Below, piece by piece: positions 43,809 to 52,053 of a stretch of DNA of 64,000 bases (the stretch's first letter is position 1; each line of letters opens with the position of its first letter). Made by a program: the position numbers and the translations under genes. This DNA comes from RGIG995 sp045603745 (GTDB lineage Bacteria; Bacillota; Clostridia; Oscillospirales; UBA644). Where the stretch lies: the NCBI GenBank assembly GCA_045603745.1, contig JAZUMQ010000049.1, positions 62,001 through 126,000 of the forward strand, given 5' to 3'. The notes under the pieces were generated by a model, which saw nothing but the letters and a program-made list of their open reading frames with translations, was not told the DNA's origin and did no database searches.

Positions 43809-44218
43809 TCGGAAACGACCCGGGCTTCCAAATGAATATCGGTTTCACTGGAAAGCATGTGATGGAAAGACATGGTATATTTCAAATCCAGCTCTCCCCC
43901 GTTTTCGTCCATGGTAGAAGAAATTTCCCGGGTGGTGACGTGGATATTCATCATACGGTTATCCGAAAGGCATTCCACCGTGGGACCTTTTCGGAAATCG
44001 AACAACACTGAATCCTGCCCGTTGTCCGCCTGAAGACGGACGTGATCTTTATTTTTGATGTAGAATTGCACGTGATCACCGATCTCGGACAGAATTTTTT
44101 CTCCGTCGAATTCCACGACGTACCCTTCTCGTTCCCGACGAATCGTGCCGTAGGTGAAAAGGTCGGAAAAAGGTTTTCCGTCTCGCATAGTGTCCATGCG
44201 AATAATGGCTGTTTTCAT
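43805..44218 (-). CDS. DUF1934 (YwiB-like) protein
   Basis: 137-residue soluble protein predicted to be mostly beta strands, with FTYGTIRREREGYVVEFDGE near the start and MNIHVTTREISS in the middle. Proteins of this DUF1934 family adopt a lipocalin-like barrel and have no established role. AAAGGAAA precedes the ATG; it lies between murI and tadA, overlapping the latter by 4 bp. Confidence 0.75.
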   Translation of the reverse strand: MKTAIIRMDTMRDGKPFSDLFTYGTIRREREGYVVEFDGEKILSEIGDHVQFYIKNKDHVRLQADNGQDSVLFDFRKGPTVECLSDNRMMNIHVTTREISSTMDENGGELDLKYTMSFHHMLSSETDIHLEARVVSE

Positions 44219-44227
44219 AATTTCCTT

Positions 44228-45037
44228 TCAATCGTCGGTACGAATGGTGACTTTTTCCACCTGTCCGTCAAGATTCCGATCAAGGAACATTCCGGCGATA
44301 TGCGAAAAATTGCTGACTTCGTCGCTGACAAAATAGCGGCGTTTCCCCTCGGGCTTTTCGGACAACTGCCCGGTTTCCCGCAATACTTGAGCCAGTGCCA
44401 ACGCCGCTTCCCGACCGGAATCGATCAAAGTTACGCTGTCGCCGAAAAGTTTGCTTAATACCGGCTTGAGCAAGGGGTAGTGAGTGCAACCGAGAATAAC
44501 GGTATCCACCCCGGCGTCCTGCAAAGGTTTAATATATTCCTGCGCCGCCAGTTTCGTGATCGGTCCTTCAAGATAACCGTTTTCCACCAAAGGAACGAAC
44601 AAAGGACAAGGGGTAGCGGTAACGGTAATTTCCGGGTCAATGGCTGCAATCGCAGATTGATAAGAGCCGCTTTTAACGGTGGCGGATGTCCCGAGAATTC
44701 CGATTTTTTTATTCTTCGTGGCGTTACAGGCGGCAGAAGCCGTAGGTTGAACCACGCCGATAACCGGGATTTCGGTCATCTGTTGTAATTCGGGAAGGGC
44801 AACGGACGAGACCGTACCGCAAGCAACCAAAACCGCTTTCAGATCCTGCTCCAGCAAAAAGCGAAGGTCCTGAACGGCAAAAGTGCGAATGGTATCCCGG
44901 GAACGAGTTCCGTAAGGCACCCGTGCGGTGTCGCCGAAATAGACGATATTCTCTCCGGGTAAGATCTGTATCAGTTCCCGAACGGCGGTAAGCCCTCCGA
45001 GCCCCGAATCAAAAACGCCGATTTGCAATTCAGACAT
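44228..45037 (-). CDS. murI: Glutamate racemase
   Basis: Provides D-glutamate for peptidoglycan, 269 residues. IGVFDSGLGGLTAVREL, YFGDTARVPYG, and the two catalytic cysteines Cys73 (VACGTVSS) and Cys184 (LGCTHYPLLKP) are visible. The first Cys motif reads C-G-T rather than the commoner C-N-T, a tolerated variation. It overlaps prmC by 8 bp; GGAGGAG precedes the ATG. Confidence 0.95.
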   Translation of the reverse strand: MSELQIGVFDSGLGGLTAVRELIQILPGENIVYFGDTARVPYGTRSRDTIRTFAVQDLRFLLEQDLKAVLVACGTVSSVALPELQQMTEIPVIGVVQPTASAACNATKNKKIGILGTSATVKSGSYQSAIAAIDPEITVTATPCPLFVPLVENGYLEGPITKLAAQEYIKPLQDAGVDTVILGCTHYPLLKPVLSKLFGDSVTLIDSGREAALALAQVLRETGQLSEKPEGKRRYFVSDEVSNFSHIAGMFLDRNLDGQVEKVTIRTDD

Positions 45038-45875
45038 GGGTCTCCTCCCTTAATTTTTTTGCTCCGACCACCCGAATTACTCCTCCATAATCCCGCACCT
45101 GAATCACGTCGGAAAAACCGGAGGAAAGAAGCAATTCCTCGATGGCAAAAGCCTGACCGATACCACATTCAAACAACAACATTCCTCCGGATTTCAACCG
45201 GGAAGAAAAACGCCGAATGATGGCACGGTAAAAAAGAAGTCCGTCGTCTCCCCCATCTAAGGCGGTAACAGGCTCTTTCTTCACTTCGGGAGAAAGGGTC
45301 TGCAGATCCCCCGTAGGAATATAAGGGGGGTTGGACAGAATCAGATCGTATGTTCCTTCCACCTCGTCGGTAAGAATATCTCCTTGTATCAAGCGGGCAG
45401 AAGGATAGATCCGTTGGGCATTTTTTTGCAACAAAGCAAAGGCTTCGTCAAATTTTTCCACTTCGGTGACCGCAACGCCTTTCTCTGCACCCAAAGTAAG
45501 ACCGATACAACCGGTTCCGGCACAAAGATCGAGAACGGAGTCTCCCTCTTTTAAGTAAGACAGGGCGGTATCCACCAAAATTTCCGTGTCAAATCGCGGA
45601 ATCAGAACGCCGGGGGCGACGGCAAAGGAACGTCCGTAAAAATCGGCAAACCCCAAAAGATATTGCAAGGGTTCCCCCGCGAGCCGCCGGGAAACAAAAT
45701 CACAAATGATTTGTTTTTGTTCCGATGCAGGTTCTTCCAACGATCGAATTAATCGTCGAAGCAAAAATTGATGCGACGGGATTCCACACACCTTTTCTGC
45801 CATCAGAGACAGTTCCCGGGGAGCGTCGGACGAGACGGAAGTCAACCGGGATTCCAATTCTGACCAGAAACTCAT
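45030..45875 (-). CDS. prmC: Release factor glutamine methyltransferase PrmC
   Basis: SAM-dependent N5-methylation of the GGQ glutamine of release factors, 281 residues. The N-terminal helical domain precedes SAM motif VLDLCAGTGCIGLTLG and the NPPYIP catalytic motif. Its target prfA is at 62185, not adjacent. It overlaps its neighbours on both sides (4 and 8 bp). Confidence 0.95.
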   Translation of the reverse strand: MSFWSELESRLTSVSSDAPRELSLMAEKVCGIPSHQFLLRRLIRSLEEPASEQKQIICDFVSRRLAGEPLQYLLGFADFYGRSFAVAPGVLIPRFDTEILVDTALSYLKEGDSVLDLCAGTGCIGLTLGAEKGVAVTEVEKFDEAFALLQKNAQRIYPSARLIQGDILTDEVEGTYDLILSNPPYIPTGDLQTLSPEVKKEPVTALDGGDDGLLFYRAIIRRFSSRLKSGGMLLFECGIGQAFAIEELLLSSGFSDVIQVRDYGGVIRVVGAKKLREETHV

Positions 45876-46819
45876 TGCTTCTTTTTGGGGAAGGCGAGGG
45901 AATAATCCACCTCACCGTTTTCATTGGTAAGAGAAGCGTTTACGGCAACGATAGCAACTTCGATCTGTGCGTCGGTGGGTTCGGCGGTGGTGATGCGTTG
46001 AAGACCCTTTCCCGGGGCAGAAACGATCTTTGTAAAAAGATTGTCATGGCGACCGGTCCATTGCTGAATTTCAAAGGTAAAACCGGCAACCACGGGAAGG
46101 CACGCCAGATGCACTAACAATCGAGGAAGCCCTTCAATATTTTCAGGCAGAACGAAGGCGTGAAGCAACGTAAAGAACAAAATGGAGAACAACAGCACCA
46201 GAAAAATAAAACTGGTACCGCACCGAGGGTGGCATCGGGGCATACGGCGAATATTTTCCACCGTCAGTTCGGCGCCGGATTCCACGGCAAAAATGGTTTT
46301 ATGTTCGGCACCGTGGTAGCGGTAAATGTCCTTCATTTCTTTCATCAAAGACGTGGCGAGAATGTAGCAGACGAAGATAATGATACGAATGATGCCTTCG
46401 ATCAAAATCCGCAGTGCCCGAGCACCGGGCAACCAGGTGGTAATGAGTTTTCCCGCAAGCTGAGGCAAAAGCAGGAACAACCCGACGGCAAGCCCCACTC
46501 CAAGAATCAAAGACAGAGCCATGACCAATCCGGAAACCCATTTATTTCCGTTGGTTTCTTCCTCCAACCCGGCTAATTCCGCAGAGCGCATGAGGGATTT
46601 GTATCCCACAATCATGCTCTCCACAAAAGCTACACACCCCCGAAGAACGGGGATGCGCAAAATTTTATATTTATCCCGCACGGAAGTGGTCGCCATTTCT
46701 TCGGTGACGATCTCTCCGTCGGGCTTGCGGACGGCAAGGACGGAACGGAGCGGGGATTTCATCATAATCCCTTCCATCACGGCCTGTCCGCCCACAGCGG
46801 CATAACGGCGTTGAAACAT
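45872..46819 (-). CDS. DUF1385 (YqhQ-like) membrane protein
   Basis: 315 residues. The N-terminal YAAVGGQAVMEGIMMKSP is the family signature, followed by about four membrane helices and a cytoplasmic HGAEHK motif (169-174) that looks like a metal site. Firmicute members often sit beside prmC/prfA; the function is unknown. The ATG at 46817-46819 follows AGAGGA; a longer open frame upstream overlaps fakA out of frame and is rejected. Confidence 0.88.
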   Translation of the reverse strand: MFQRRYAAVGGQAVMEGIMMKSPLRSVLAVRKPDGEIVTEEMATTSVRDKYKILRIPVLRGCVAFVESMIVGYKSLMRSAELAGLEEETNGNKWVSGLVMALSLILGVGLAVGLFLLLPQLAGKLITTWLPGARALRILIEGIIRIIIFVCYILATSLMKEMKDIYRYHGAEHKTIFAVESGAELTVENIRRMPRCHPRCGTSFIFLVLLFSILFFTLLHAFVLPENIEGLPRLLVHLACLPVVAGFTFEIQQWTGRHDNLFTKIVSAPGKGLQRITTAEPTDAQIEVAIVAVNASLTNENGEVDYSLAFPKKKQ

Positions 46820-46835
46820 TTTGATTCCTCTTGCC

Positions 46836-48515
46836 TTATTCGGCAGAAATAATGAAGTAATAAACCGGCTGACCGCCGTTGACCAACATAATATCAACGT
46901 CGTTACCCAGTTTTTCCTGCATGATGCCTTGCATGGCTTCCGCCTCGGCTTCGCTGACACCCTCACCGTAGAACAAGGTAATGACGCAGGCGTCTTTGAT
47001 GTCGTCGCACAGATTTGCCATACATTCTTCCCGGGTATCGGTGACATAGCGAACTTTGTTTTCCACCAGGCCGAGGATCTGATTTTCCTTGATCTCCCGG
47101 TTGTCAAAGGTGGAATCGTGAGCCGCGAAAGTCATCGACAGAGAAGATACGGCAGCCATGGCTTCTTTCATTGCACTGACGTTTTCTTCCACTTCAGCGT
47201 CGGGATTAAACGCCAACATAGCGCTGATTCCCTGCGGCAAAGAAACGGAACGGAGCACTTCTACGTGTTTGTCTTCCACCAAAAGGGCGGCTTGGGCAGC
47301 AACCATATAAATATTGCTGTTATTGGGCAAAACAATGACGTTTTCGGCGGGAGTCATGCGAATTGCCTTAAGCATATCTTCCGTAGAGGGGTTCATGGTC
47401 TGACCGCCGATGACCATCTGATCCGCACCCAAATCACGGAAAACAGAAACCATTCCTTCTCCGGAAGCGACGGCAACAAAGCCGTATTTCTTTTCGGGGG
47501 CGGCATCGGTCACTTCTTCCACGGCGGGTTCTACGGCAGGAGCTCCGGTGGGAACGTCTTTTGCCGCACCGGAAGACAGGGCGGAATGCTGTTCCTTCAT
47601 ATTTTCAATTTTTACCGTCAAAAGGGAACCGAACTTCAACGCTTCGGACAGAACCTTTCCGGGATCGGACGTATGAACGTGCAATTTGATAATGTCGGTA
47701 TCATCTACAAAGACGGCACTATCGCCGGCACCGAGAACGAATTTATGGAGCTTTTCCGCTTTTCCTTCGCCGAGGTATGCTTCGGACTTTCCTACGATAC
47801 ATTCGGTGCAATAAGGATAGACAATATCTTCGGTATTAAACTGATCGAAAGCCGATGCAGGTTCTTCTTCGGATTCCGACTCATCGGCATCGAGGAGGAC
47901 AACGGGATTGCCGGTCAGATACCCAACCATACCTTCAAAGATCACCACAAGACCCCGACCGCCGGCGTCCACGAGACCTGCTTGCTTCAACACGGGGAGC
48001 ATTTCCGGGGTTTGCTGGAGGGTCTCTTCCGCAACGGAAAGAACGTAGGGCATGAAATCTTCCACTCTGCCCTTGTATTCGTCCGCTTTTTCCAATGCTT
48101 TTTCGGCAGAAACCCGCATAACGGTAAGGATCGTACCTTCCGTGGGTTTCATAACCGACTTATAGGCGGCGTCCACGCCCCGCTTGAAGGCGGCGGCGAG
48201 ATCGGGAGTATCGACGGTTTGCTTTCCTTTGCATTCCTTAGCAATCCCGCGGAAGAACAGGGAAAGAATAACGCCGGAATTTCCCCGGGCGCCCCGAAGT
48301 AACATATTGGCGACCTTGTCGGCAACCTGGCTGACGTCTCCTTCAAAAGAAGGAAGATCACTGCGAACGGCACCCATCGTCAGACTCATATTGATGCCGG
48401 TATCTCCGTCAGGGACGGGGAAAACGTTAAGGCGATTGATATTCTCACGTTCGTTGGCAAGATTATTTGCCCCGGAGATCACCATATCGCGGTAAGATGT
48501 TCCGTTTAAAATCAT
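46836..48515 (-). CDS. fakA: DAK2-domain fatty acid kinase FakA (YloV)
   Basis: 559 residues. The N-terminal DhaL-type domain has the ATP/Mg motif NVFPVPDGDTGINM (Asp36, Asp38) and GARGNSGVILS, and the C-terminal half is the FakA-specific region. With a FakB partner it phosphorylates exogenous fatty acids; no fakB is in the window. It follows the Asp23 gene by 33 bp, the conserved Firmicute order yloU-yloV. Confidence 0.93.
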   Translation of the reverse strand: MILNGTSYRDMVISGANNLANERENINRLNVFPVPDGDTGINMSLTMGAVRSDLPSFEGDVSQVADKVANMLLRGARGNSGVILSLFFRGIAKECKGKQTVDTPDLAAAFKRGVDAAYKSVMKPTEGTILTVMRVSAEKALEKADEYKGRVEDFMPYVLSVAEETLQQTPEMLPVLKQAGLVDAGGRGLVVIFEGMVGYLTGNPVVLLDADESESEEEPASAFDQFNTEDIVYPYCTECIVGKSEAYLGEGKAEKLHKFVLGAGDSAVFVDDTDIIKLHVHTSDPGKVLSEALKFGSLLTVKIENMKEQHSALSSGAAKDVPTGAPAVEPAVEEVTDAAPEKKYGFVAVASGEGMVSVFRDLGADQMVIGGQTMNPSTEDMLKAIRMTPAENVIVLPNNSNIYMVAAQAALLVEDKHVEVLRSVSLPQGISAMLAFNPDAEVEENVSAMKEAMAAVSSLSMTFAAHDSTFDNREIKENQILGLVENKVRYVTDTREECMANLCDDIKDACVITLFYGEGVSEAEAEAMQGIMQEKLGNDVDIMLVNGGQPVYYFIISAE

Positions 48516-48548
48516 AATTCATTAAATTCCTTTTCGTCGTTTTCAAGG

Positions 48549-48899
48549 TTACTTCGTGATGACAGAGTCCACGAATACGTTCACCTTATCCACGGGGAAT
48601 CCAATATAATCGGAAACGGAATAGGTGATTTTATGGGCAATACTTTCGGTGATGGCGGGAATATTCACGCCGTAGATGACGGCAATATGAATGTCAATGC
48701 AGACACGGTTGTTCTCGCAATACACGTGCACACCCTTGTCTTTACGATCTTTCTTCAAGAAAGCCCAGATCTGTTCCGAGACGTTCTTCGCCTTCATCTC
48801 GGCGATCCCGAAACAATCCGAAGCGACAATGGAAGTGATCCCGGCGATAACGTTATCGTCGATGATAATGTTTCCGTGTTCGTTTTTCAATTTCAGCAT
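48549..48899 (-). CDS. Asp23/Gls24 family envelope stress protein (YloU)
   Basis: 116-residue Asp23-family protein beginning MLKLKNEHGNIIIDDNVIAGI with the conserved VKVN-like C-terminus (FPVDKVNVFVDSVI). Such proteins lie along the membrane and are linked to cell-wall stress or fatty-acid metabolism. The ATG at 48897-48899 follows CGGAGG. First gene of a seven-gene operon reaching tadA. Confidence 0.9.
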   Translation of the reverse strand: MLKLKNEHGNIIIDDNVIAGITSIVASDCFGIAEMKAKNVSEQIWAFLKKDRKDKGVHVYCENNRVCIDIHIAVIYGVNIPAITESIAHKITYSVSDYIGFPVDKVNVFVDSVITK

Positions 48900-48959
48900 A
48901 TCAAACCTCCGTAATAGTTCGTCTTGCCCAAAAAGGCAGGACAAGTATTATACTATATT

Positions 48960-48988
48960 ATAATACACTATAAACGGAGAATTTACAA
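48960..48988 (-). promoter_or_regulatory. Promoter of the asp23-fakA-...-tadA operon
   Basis: Minus-strand TTGTAA (48983-48988), 17-bp spacer, TATTAT (48960-48965). A second TATAAT-like element lies just downstream. Confidence 0.75.
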
Positions 48989-49045
48989 GTGCTTTTCCTT
49001 TTTCGTTACCGAAATGTTCCACTTTTGTACCATTTTCAGCCAAAA

Positions 49046-49348
49046 TTAGTTCAAAAGAAGGATTGCAAGAATAATAACAATCAACGGATCGTCGTCTTTA
49101 TTTTCATTGAAAAGCAAAAATAAAACGGCGAGAAGAAGAATGTCATCGTCCTTGATCCGGGAGAGAATTCCTCCCAATCCGCCACGGGAAGGCGAGGACA
49201 AAATGTCACCGGAAGAGGCGGGCTGAGCCGGAAGATCCGGTTTTACAGTCTCAGAGGAAGGTTTGGAACGGTCGTATGCTTTTCGGGCATCTTCCTCGGC
49301 TTTGGCGCGGCGAAATTGATATTCGGCTTCGGAAACAGAAGAATACAT
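49046..49348 (-). CDS. Small membrane protein of unknown function
   Basis: 100 residues: charged N-terminal half (YQFRRAKAEEDARKAYDRS), a Pro/Ser/Gly linker and a C-terminal hydrophobic region in two stretches (LLLAVLFLLF and PLIVIILAILLLN) separated by NENKDDD. It ends in the membrane, like a hairpin. AAGGAG precedes the ATG at 49346-49348. Third gene of a small operon; no family recognised with certainty. Confidence 0.75.
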   Translation of the reverse strand: MYSSVSEAEYQFRRAKAEEDARKAYDRSKPSSETVKPDLPAQPASSGDILSSPSRGGLGGILSRIKDDDILLLAVLFLLFNENKDDDPLIVIILAILLLN

Positions 49349-49405
49349 CACAAAACTCCTTTCAAAAAAACGACGACCGTTCAAAAATTTGAACGGCCGA
49401 AGTAT

Positions 49406-49744
49406 TTATCTCAACGCAGAAAGCAGGTCGATGACCCGAATGGCTTTGATGGCGTTGTCGATCTTTCCTGCTCGGGACGCCCGAAGATAGGGGCGCACGG
49501 CGTTGAGAAGCGCCAGATCCCGACTGTGGGCGCCGGAACCGGAAAATCCGGAAAACAGATCCATGGAATCAAGGGAACCGGACGCGGGCAACACCGGAGC
49601 GTCGACAGAAACCGATTCCGGGAAATCTTCCGTGGGGAGAGGGGAACTCTCCGAGGACGAAAGGGTCGAGGCGATCTCCCGAATTTTTTGCGCAGCTTCA
49701 GGGTTGCTTAAAATCTCGGAAATTTTGGAAAATAAATCCGGCAT
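49406..49744 (-). CDS. Hypothetical protein of the small-gene trio
   Basis: 112 residues. The N-terminus (MPDLFSKISEILSNPEAAQKI) is helical, a Ser/Pro-rich linker follows (30-70), and the C-terminal segment LALLNAVRPYLRASRAGKIDNAIKAIRV is an amphipathic helical motif seen in uncharacterised clostridial proteins as far as I can recall. GGAAAGGAG precedes the ATG. It lies 17 bp after the first gene of the trio. Function unknown. Confidence 0.72.
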   Translation of the reverse strand: MPDLFSKISEILSNPEAAQKIREIASTLSSSESSPLPTEDFPESVSVDAPVLPASGSLDSMDLFSGFSGSGAHSRDLALLNAVRPYLRASRAGKIDNAIKAIRVIDLLSALR

Positions 49745-49761
49745 AAGTCTCTCCTTTCCGA

Positions 49762-50019
49762 TCAGTTGATCCGCTTCAGAAACTCGTGAAGCATATTCTT
49801 TCCTTGGGAAGAAGAAAGCACTCGCTTGAGAAGATCGGGATCGTTGATGACCCGCATTACGTTTGCCCAATCTTTTTCACTGAGTTTGGACGTAAGTCCT
49901 TTTAGAGAATCTTTATTTCGGGCAAGGCGTTCCAGTTTCGCGGTATCCTCCGCCGAAAGAGATCCCCGGGCGGCGGCTACGGCGCGGGAGACGGCGGCAT
50001 CGTTGGGAAAATCGGACAT
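49762..50019 (-). CDS. Hypothetical protein, first of the small-gene trio
   Basis: 85-residue, highly helical soluble protein with alternating charged residues (LERLARNKDSLKGLTSKL, VINDPDLLKRVLSS). The ATG at 50017-50019 sits 10 bases after GGAAAGG; a GTG at 50026-50028 in frame is closer to it and less likely. It contains repeated short helical units ending in LLKRVL/LHEFLKR. Function unknown; cotranscribed with the next two genes from the promoter at 50053-50082. Confidence 0.7.
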   Translation of the reverse strand: MSDFPNDAAVSRAVAAARGSLSAEDTAKLERLARNKDSLKGLTSKLSEKDWANVMRVINDPDLLKRVLSSSQGKNMLHEFLKRIN

Positions 50020-50052
50020 GATCGTCACACCTTTCCAAGTTATTTCAATTTC

Positions 50053-50082
50053 ATTCTATGAAGCCATTGACTTTTTTGCCAA
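50053..50082 (-). promoter_or_regulatory. Promoter of the small-gene trio
   Basis: Minus-strand TTGGCA (50077-50082), 18-bp spacer, TAGAAT (50053-50058). Its -35 region lies within the spacer of the divergent promoter, so the two may compete for polymerase. Confidence 0.65.
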
Positions 50083-50095
50083 TCCGAGGTATAAT
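50067..50095 (+). promoter_or_regulatory. Promoter of the metallophosphoesterase gene
   Basis: TTGACT (50067-50072), 17-bp spacer, TATAAT (50090-50095). Confidence 0.87.
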
Positions 50096-50121
50096 AAAAG
50101 AAAAATTACGGAGGAATGGGC

Positions 50122-50586
50122 TTGAAAATCTTAATTATCTCCGATACTCACGGAGATACTTCCGGGGCAGAGCGGTTACTTATAAAAGAACGACCGGATC
50201 ACGTTATTCACCTGGGAGATTGCATTCGTGATGCGGAAGAAATCGCGAACCGTTTCCCTACCCTACCAATATGCAAAGTTCCGGGAAATAATGACTGGTT
50301 TGCCGATGACGGGAAAGAAAAAGTCATCGCACTGGGTGGGATAAAAATCTTTTTATGCCACGGGCATACCACCGGGGTAAAAAGCGGACTGGACGTACAA
50401 ATCGCCAAGGCACTCCGACAGAATTGCACCGTTTCTCTGTTTGGCCATACTCACTCCCCCTATTTGGAAGAACGAGATGGGGTTTTGCTTTTGAATCCGG
50501 GATCGGTCACCTATGGCGGAACCTATGCCTTGTTGACCCTCAAACCGGGACAAAATCCCAAGGCAGAACTAAAATATGACAATTGA
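50122..50586 (+). CDS. YfcE/MJ0936-type metallophosphoesterase
   Basis: 154-residue phosphodiesterase with the calcineurin-like metal motifs ISDTHGD, HLGDCI, GNNDW, CHGHT and FGHTH. The start is probably TTG at 50122, 7 bases after GGAGG; an in-frame ATG at 50116 lies directly against the ribosome site. It matches small YfcE-like phosphodiesterases; substrate unknown. The alcohol dehydrogenase follows within 20 bp. Confidence 0.88.
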   Translation: MKILIISDTHGDTSGAERLLIKERPDHVIHLGDCIRDAEEIANRFPTLPICKVPGNNDWFADDGKEKVIALGGIKIFLCHGHTTGVKSGLDVQIAKALRQNCTVSLFGHTHSPYLEERDGVLLLNPGSVTYGGTYALLTLKPGQNPKAELKYDN

Positions 50587-50600
50587 AAAGGAAAAAGAGC

Positions 50601-51770
50601 ATGCTGAATTTTGAATTTTGCAGTCCTACCCGGTTTCTTTTCGGAAAAGGAACCGAAGAAAAAGCCGGAGAAATGATAAAAAAATGCGGCGGCACAAAAG
50701 TATTGATCCATTATGGCGGCGGTTCCGTCGTCCGTAGCGGACTTCTGGAAAGAGTGAAAGATTCTCTCCAAAAAGAGTCCATTGAGTTTTTGGAATTGGG
50801 AGGAGTTCAACCAAATCCCCGAAGCGGCTTAGTCTACCAAGGAATCGACCTTTGCCGAAAAGAACAGGTGGATTTTATTCTGGCGGTAGGAGGAGGTTCG
50901 GTGATTGATTCATCGAAAGCCATTGCCGCAGGCGTTTTGATGGATTGCGATTTTTGGGATTATTGGAAAATCAAAAAAACCATCACGGAAGCATTGCCCA
51001 TCGGAACGGTCTTGACCATTCCGGCGGCGGGAAGCGAGGCCTCCGCAAACAGCGTCATCACCCACGAAGAAACCATGGTCAAGCGAGGGTGTGCAGGTGA
51101 CGTTTTGCGGCCTCGGTTCTCCATTCTCAATCCGGAATTAACTTTTACCCTTCCGGCATGGCAGACGGCAAGCGGTGCTTCCGACATTATTGCCCACGTG
51201 CTGGAGCGTTATTTCACCAATACGAAAGACGTGGAAGTAACCGACCGTCTTTGCGAAGCATTATTGCTGACGATGGTAAAAGAAACACCCCGGGTCATTG
51301 CCGACCCGCAGTGCTATGAAGCCAGGGCAAACATCATGTGGGCAGGGGTATTGGCCCACAATAACGTAGTGGGTGTAGGAAGAGAACAAGACTGGGCAAC
51401 CCACGCCATCGAGCATGAGCTTTCCGCCCTGTACGACGTGACCCACGGCGCGGGGCTTGCGGTGCTTTTCCCCGCATATATGGAAAAGACTTTATCCCAT
51501 AACCCCAAGCGTTTCGCAACCATGGCGACCCGAATTTTCGGAATCCAAAACACCGGGGACGATACCGAAACGGGGAAACTTGGAATTCAGGCGTGGAGAG
51601 ACTTTTTCATCTCCATCGGAATGCCCGACAATCTCCGGGCGTTGGGGGTCAAGGAAGAAGACTTTGAATATATGGCAAATCGGTTATTGCTAAAAGCGGA
51701 CGGAACGCTGGGCAACTTCGTAAAACTGACGCCTGCCGACGTAGTGGAAATCTATAAATCCTGTTATTAA
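50601..51770 (+). CDS. Iron-containing alcohol dehydrogenase
   Basis: 389-residue group III dehydrogenase, close in pattern to butanol dehydrogenase/YqhD enzymes. NAD(P)-binding GGGSVIDSSKAIAAG, then metal ligands in SGASDIIAHVLE (Asp, His), HAIEHELSALYDVTHGAGLA (two His) complete the site. The start ATG follows AAAAGGAA; an upstream TTG is in frame but overlaps the previous stop. Likely NADPH-linked aldehyde or alcohol redox; the substrate is inferred. Confidence 0.92.
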   Translation: MLNFEFCSPTRFLFGKGTEEKAGEMIKKCGGTKVLIHYGGGSVVRSGLLERVKDSLQKESIEFLELGGVQPNPRSGLVYQGIDLCRKEQVDFILAVGGGSVIDSSKAIAAGVLMDCDFWDYWKIKKTITEALPIGTVLTIPAAGSEASANSVITHEETMVKRGCAGDVLRPRFSILNPELTFTLPAWQTASGASDIIAHVLERYFTNTKDVEVTDRLCEALLLTMVKETPRVIADPQCYEARANIMWAGVLAHNNVVGVGREQDWATHAIEHELSALYDVTHGAGLAVLFPAYMEKTLSHNPKRFATMATRIFGIQNTGDDTETGKLGIQAWRDFFISIGMPDNLRALGVKEEDFEYMANRLLLKADGTLGNFVKLTPADVVEIYKSCY

Positions 51771-51785
51771 AATTCAACAAAACGT

Positions 51786-51819
51786 AAAAACGCGACAGAA
51801 CAAAATCCGTCGCGTTTTT
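51786..51819 (+). terminator. Terminator after the alcohol dehydrogenase
   Basis: AAAAACGCGAC (51786-51796) / GTCGCGTTTTT (51809-51819), 12-base loop. Confidence 0.87.
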
Positions 51820-51892
51820 ATCATATATTTACATTTTTTGTTTGGTCATATTTTTACGTTCATAGGGAAGAATATGTGTAGGAGTGAATTTT

Positions 51893-52036
51893 ATGATTTC
51901 ATTTTTTCTGGCACACATTCCGGCATTTTTAACCATGGGGATTTCGATGATCGGGGCAACGTTGTTGCGCACCGCGGCTCAAATTTATGCAGACAAAGGA
52001 ACAAAAGAAAAAATGCCCGCCGCAAACAATAAATGA
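51893..52036 (+). CDS. Possible 47-residue membrane micro-protein
   Basis: ATG at 51893 with TAGGAG about 9 bases upstream opens a frame of 47 codons: MISFFLAHIPAFLTMG starts a single amphipathic/hydrophobic helix, and the tail is charged (YADKGTKEKMP). The 3' end runs into the terminator hairpin of the opposite gene, and no convincing promoter was seen. Candidate only. Confidence 0.35.
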   Translation: MISFFLAHIPAFLTMGISMIGATLLRTAAQIYADKGTKEKMPAANNK

Positions 52037-52046
52037 TTTGCGGCGG
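52003..52046 (-). terminator. Terminator of the D,D-carboxypeptidase gene
   Basis: Minus-strand hairpin with arms CCGCCGCAAA (52017-52026 on plus) and TTTGCGGCGG (52037-52046), a 10-base loop, then CATTTTTTCTTTT. Confidence 0.82.
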
Positions 52047-52053
52047 ACATTTA

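Noticed and set aside
46821..48302. Long plus-strand frame opposite fakA
   Set aside because: Antisense of a conserved gene, with no independent signals.
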